The notes under the pieces were generated by a model. The model did no database searches and had not been told where the DNA came from. It saw only the letters and a program-made list of their open reading frames with translations. From NCBI RefSeq assembly GCF_020382885.2, contig NC_058496.1:8672501-8736500 (forward strand): a stretch of DNA of 64,000 nt, in the 5' to 3' direction. Source of the stretch: Scatophagus argus. Its lineage: Eukaryota > Chordata > Actinopteri > Scatophagidae. A program made the translations under genes and the position numbers. Of this stretch, positions 60,662 through 64,000 are shown one piece after another (the first letter of the stretch is position 1; the number at the start of each line of letters is the position of its first letter).

Positions 60662-61636
60662 ATGACTTGCAATTTCAATGGCACCGTGCTGATCAAAGTG
60701 CTCCCTCCACTGCTGTTCACGGAGTTCATTTTGGGAATCCTCGGAAACGGCTTGGCTCTCTGGGTCTTCTGCTTCCACCTGAAGCCCTGGAAGAGCAGCA
60801 CGGTGCTGCTCTTCAACCTGGCCATGGCTGACTTTCTCCTCAACATGGCTTTGCCTTTCCGGGCCATCTACTACTTGTCCGGGATCATCTGGAAGTTTGG
60901 AAGCGCCATGTGCAACATTTGCCTCTTCATGTTGGCGATGAACCGCAGCGGAAGTACCTTCTTCTTGATGGCCATTGCCGCGGACAGGTACATGCGCGTG
61001 GTGCATCCCCATCATCCTATCAACTCTCTGAGCGTCCCCAAAGCCATGTGTGCAGCACTTGCGCTGTGGTTGGTCACCATCGCAATGACAGCTCACGTTT
61101 TCCATCTGAAACACATCAACACAACCTACTGCGAGAGCTTCATGGTTGACGCTGAACCCCAGCATAATCTGAGCTGGCATAAGTTTGAGTTCTTCTTCTC
61201 CTTCATTTTCCCGCTGGTCGTGATCCTCTACTGCACCGTCCAGATTTCCGTCCACCTGAGGAGGAGACAGTTGAGTCAGCATGCGAAGATTAAGAAGGCT
61301 CTGTGGTTCATCACGGTGGTGGTGGTGCTCTTCGTCGTCTGCTTCCTACCGAGCAACATCGTGCAGGTGCTGCTCTGGATCAAGAGCCACCGAGTCGCCT
61401 TCACCCTGCCCCCCTCTGAGGTGTGCCCTGCCCTGGAAGAGCTGACCAGCGCGTTTTACATCTCCATCAGCCTGACCTATCTCAACAGCGTGCTGGACCC
61501 TGTGGTTTACTACTTCTCCAGCCCTGCCTTCAAGAACTTCTGCAGGAAAGCCCTTCATTTGTCCGAAGTGCAAACTGTTGAGAGTACAGAGAAGAAAACT
61601 CGAGAAACGGGCTCCCAGTCGCTCAGTCAGCTGTGA
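60662..61636 (+). CDS. hcar1: Hydroxycarboxylic acid receptor-like GPCR (HCAR family)
   Basis: An intronless coding sequence of 324 residues with seven hydrophobic segments. Class A landmarks are GNGLALWVF in TM1, NLAMADFLLNMALPF in TM2, Cys84 and Cys157 for the TM3-ECL2 disulfide, ADRYMRVVHPHH after TM3 (DRY at 108-110), KKALWFITVVVVLFVVCFLP in TM6 and LDPVVYYFSSPAF in TM7. Arg95 in LAMNRSGS corresponds to the arginine of HCAR1/2 that holds the ligand carboxylate. HCARs are Gi-coupled sensors of lactate, 3-hydroxybutyrate and related acids. The position beyond hip1r matches HCAR genes next to HIP1R in mammals. NGT (6-8) could be N-glycosylated. The start at 60662 is the first ATG; an in-frame TTG at 60632 was not used. 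OXER1 and GPR31 are related alternatives, and which HCAR it equals is uncertain. Confidence 0.88.
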   Translation: MTCNFNGTVLIKVLPPLLFTEFILGILGNGLALWVFCFHLKPWKSSTVLLFNLAMADFLLNMALPFRAIYYLSGIIWKFGSAMCNICLFMLAMNRSGSTFFLMAIAADRYMRVVHPHHPINSLSVPKAMCAALALWLVTIAMTAHVFHLKHINTTYCESFMVDAEPQHNLSWHKFEFFFSFIFPLVVILYCTVQISVHLRRRQLSQHAKIKKALWFITVVVVLFVVCFLPSNIVQVLLWIKSHRVAFTLPPSEVCPALEELTSAFYISISLTYLNSVLDPVVYYFSSPAFKNFCRKALHLSEVQTVESTEKKTRETGSQSLSQL

Positions 61637-64000
61637 TCACACAACCAAAATCAAATATGCCTATATACATTTATATATATATAAGTGCTACAGCCAACAC
61701 AGTGCTACTTTTTTTTTTTTAAACTTTCCTTAAACAGTACAGCGTATTTTTATTGCACTTTAAAAAAAATCAATTGCCTTTGCAAAGGCTGTGTTATTTT
61801 TACTTTTGCAGAACGACTGTACATTTCTGAATGTTTATTTGGTGACAATTGTAATTGTAAAGCTGTGCCATAATTTATTTAGCCTATTCAATATTTTTGC
61901 ACATCTCTGACAAACTCTGTAAACTCAATAATGTACACAGTTTGTTTTCATATTTGTTACATAAATATATAAATATCATCTTGTGAAAAACATAAAGATA
62001 AAAATATGACATCTCATAGTTTTCTCACATCAAGTGAACCGCAATCATAATCACACTGTCATATTGCTGTGGTACGAAACAAAAAATAAAATAAATCAAT
62101 TTAAAAAAAAAAACCCTTTTTGGTCAATTCAGTGTTTTTGCTGCTGAAACAAGTAATACGTTGGTGAGAGTTAATTACAAAATGTGGATTCTTGCTTTCT
62201 ATATGCGGCCTCAGCCTTCAGCGCAGGGTGAAATATGCACGAATAAGAAAACAGCATAGCTGGTTGAGCAGCTGTTCATATTTGGCACTTGATGAAAACC
62301 ACAATTAATACATCTGAGTATGCGGACGAGTAGAATGCTTTGGTTTCCCTTAAATGTAGTTCGTACCGCAACCACCTCGTTCTGTGTTTAGGTGGTGCCC
62401 CAAAATATGAGTTGTTTCTTTTAACTTGAGTGAACTTGACTGACTTAACATGTATGTACTAACATAAAGTAAATAACTAATCATATATCTCAAATGCACA
62501 TGTAGGCAATACAAGCCACAGAGGACATTTTGGCAGCTTTTCAAAATGCACGTCAGGTACGTGGACTCCAATGGGATACAGTTTGCATATACATATAAAC
62601 TCATTTGTTGGATTTTCCACTCAGTCCCGCTAGTGACAAAATAATCAGTTACATTTTCATACATTTGCCTGACATACAGTAAAGATAAAGGGAAGTAACA
62701 TATCAGTCATACCCACAAATTATTTTGCAATAATTATACAGAAACTACACTGCTAAGTGATGCTCAGAGTGCTTTCTAACCTGACAGGACATTTTGGCCG
62801 TTAGGCAACTAGTAAAACATTATAAACCAACACTAATAAACCATAAGCCTTACAATGCAGGCATTAAAAAAAATGAAAGTCGTCTCTGGATCCGTTAAGT
62901 TCGCTTCAGAGGAGTCGCAGTGTGCTTGCTTGTATGACTGTGCAAAGGGAAGCCTTCCATTAGATAAGGAACTGGTATGTATAGCGAAAAGCACACCTTT
63001 AATGCAGTCACTAAATATAGGCTCAAAAGCTCTATTTGTACTCAGGCAGGATGTTTTTTCAGAACAATAAAATTTCCTGTGAAAATCCCCTTGTTATCAC
63101 CCTTGATACCACAGAAAGGAGGTTAATATAAGTGGATACACCTCCTCAATATATAAACGAACACAACCGACCAAAGACTTATGGACTTGTGTGTGTGCCC
63201 AAACCTCCATAAAATACAATCCAATAAGCGAAAAACAATTTAGATACTTGCTTAAGTATACTTTGGTTTTTATTTTATCCCATCCATACATAAAACTTTT
63301 CCTCCTGCTGCGTCATAGTCAGCGTTTATAACAACATAACCATAAATTCAAAATGCAACCATGATTCTAAATAAGTTGCTCGCGATGTTGGGATGCCGTG
63401 TAAATAAATAAAAACAAACAAGCAAATAAACGCAATCATTTGCAGACAAAGTGAGTATTTACCAACTGATTCCATGTTATAATACTCTTTGCGCAAGTCC
63501 GTCCTTGATAATGAGTGACTGAGTCTTTTAAGGATGCCCCGTTTATACCTATCATGATACGATCGCCTTAAATATATACAACATATTGGTTGCATATCCA
63601 TATACTGTGTTTTTGTTGTTTATGTCCCCCAAGATTTCCTCAACACAATCAATAATGAAAAACATTTATTCAAATATTACATGAATAGTACATGGAAGAT
63701 AGATGTCAAGTGCAAATGTTGCATCTCAGCCCAAGACAGACCAAGTAAGAATACATGAACATAGCTGCAGAATTAATGTCACTTCATCCCGAAACTCCAT
63801 TTTGCATGTTGAGAAAGTCCTGAAAAAACACACAAAAAAACCCAAATCAAAGTATATTTACATTACAGAAATAAAACAAACTGATAACAGTGAAAAGAAA
63901 AGGTAAACAATCTGAACTTATAAGACAAGTACAACTATTTAAATTGAGTTTAACTTGATTTATTTTATTGATCTCTGTGCCGTGCTTATCCTACACTGTG
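61637..64000. other. hcar-like 3'UTR and downstream AT-rich region
   Basis: The first ~460 bases form a plausible 3'UTR ending at overlapping AATAAA signals. Beyond that the sequence is AT-rich to the window edge with only short open frames. I recognise no exon, RNA gene or repeat in it. Confidence 0.5.
62085..62095 (+). promoter_or_regulatory. hcar1: hcar-like polyadenylation signal (overlapping AATAAA pair)
   Basis: AATAAAATAAA at 62085-62095, about 450 bases after the receptor stop codon. It is the first canonical hexamer in that stretch. Confidence 0.6.

Noticed and set aside
60599-61282. A 227-codon minus-strand open frame
   Set aside because: It is the antisense shadow of the receptor gene, which has clear seven-helix motifs on the plus strand.

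Overview
This is nuclear DNA of a ray-finned fish, most likely a percomorph teleost. The genes are vertebrate and split into many short exons with GT-AG introns. The introns and spacers carry repeat families typical of teleosts: a tRNA-derived SINE ending in a CTT run, a 'GGGCTGCAACTAAC' element, and GT, GA, GATA and GTT microsatellites. No bacterial, viral or organellar gene is recognisable. All coding models were spliced by hand from exon homology, reading phase and splice-site dinucleotides; no alignment or transcript data were used.

Layout from left to right. Bases 1-19,700 are gene-poor and hold only the first coding exon of pitpnm2 (minus strand, 710-787) plus its presumed long 5' intron, with microsatellites, dispersed repeats, an exact hairpin, clustered AP-1-like sites and a possible conserved block. 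A CpG-rich block near 19,000-19,720 may be a promoter or 5' exon. mtrfr (plus, 22,089-22,968) and kmt5a (plus, 23,889-26,938) follow. kmt5a converges tail to tail with rilpl2 (minus, 27,950-29,851). Then come rilpl1 (minus, 31,273-35,789) and the 32-exon hip1r (minus, 37,861-56,371). A single-exon hydroxycarboxylic-acid-receptor-like GPCR (plus, 60,662-61,636) lies beyond it.

The gene set matches human 12q24.31 (PITPNM2, MTRFR, KMT5A, RILPL2, RILPL1, HIP1R, HCAR cluster), which supports orthology. Some mammalian neighbours (MPHOSPH9, CDK2AP1, SBNO1, SNRNP35) are not visible in between. The genes do not form a pathway; they share conserved synteny. Their roles are mitochondrial ribosome rescue (mtrfr), H4K20 monomethylation (kmt5a), phospho-Rab effectors at cilia and lysosomes (rilpl1, rilpl2), clathrin-actin coupling in endocytosis (hip1r) and metabolite sensing (hcar).

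I found no undescribed multi-gene system. The observations most worth checking are a putative alternative first exon of hip1r, a 75-bp-arm inverted repeat in a hip1r intron, changes in the RH2 region and tail of rilpl1, and an exact 23-bp hairpin with an associated direct repeat in the pitpnm2 upstream region.
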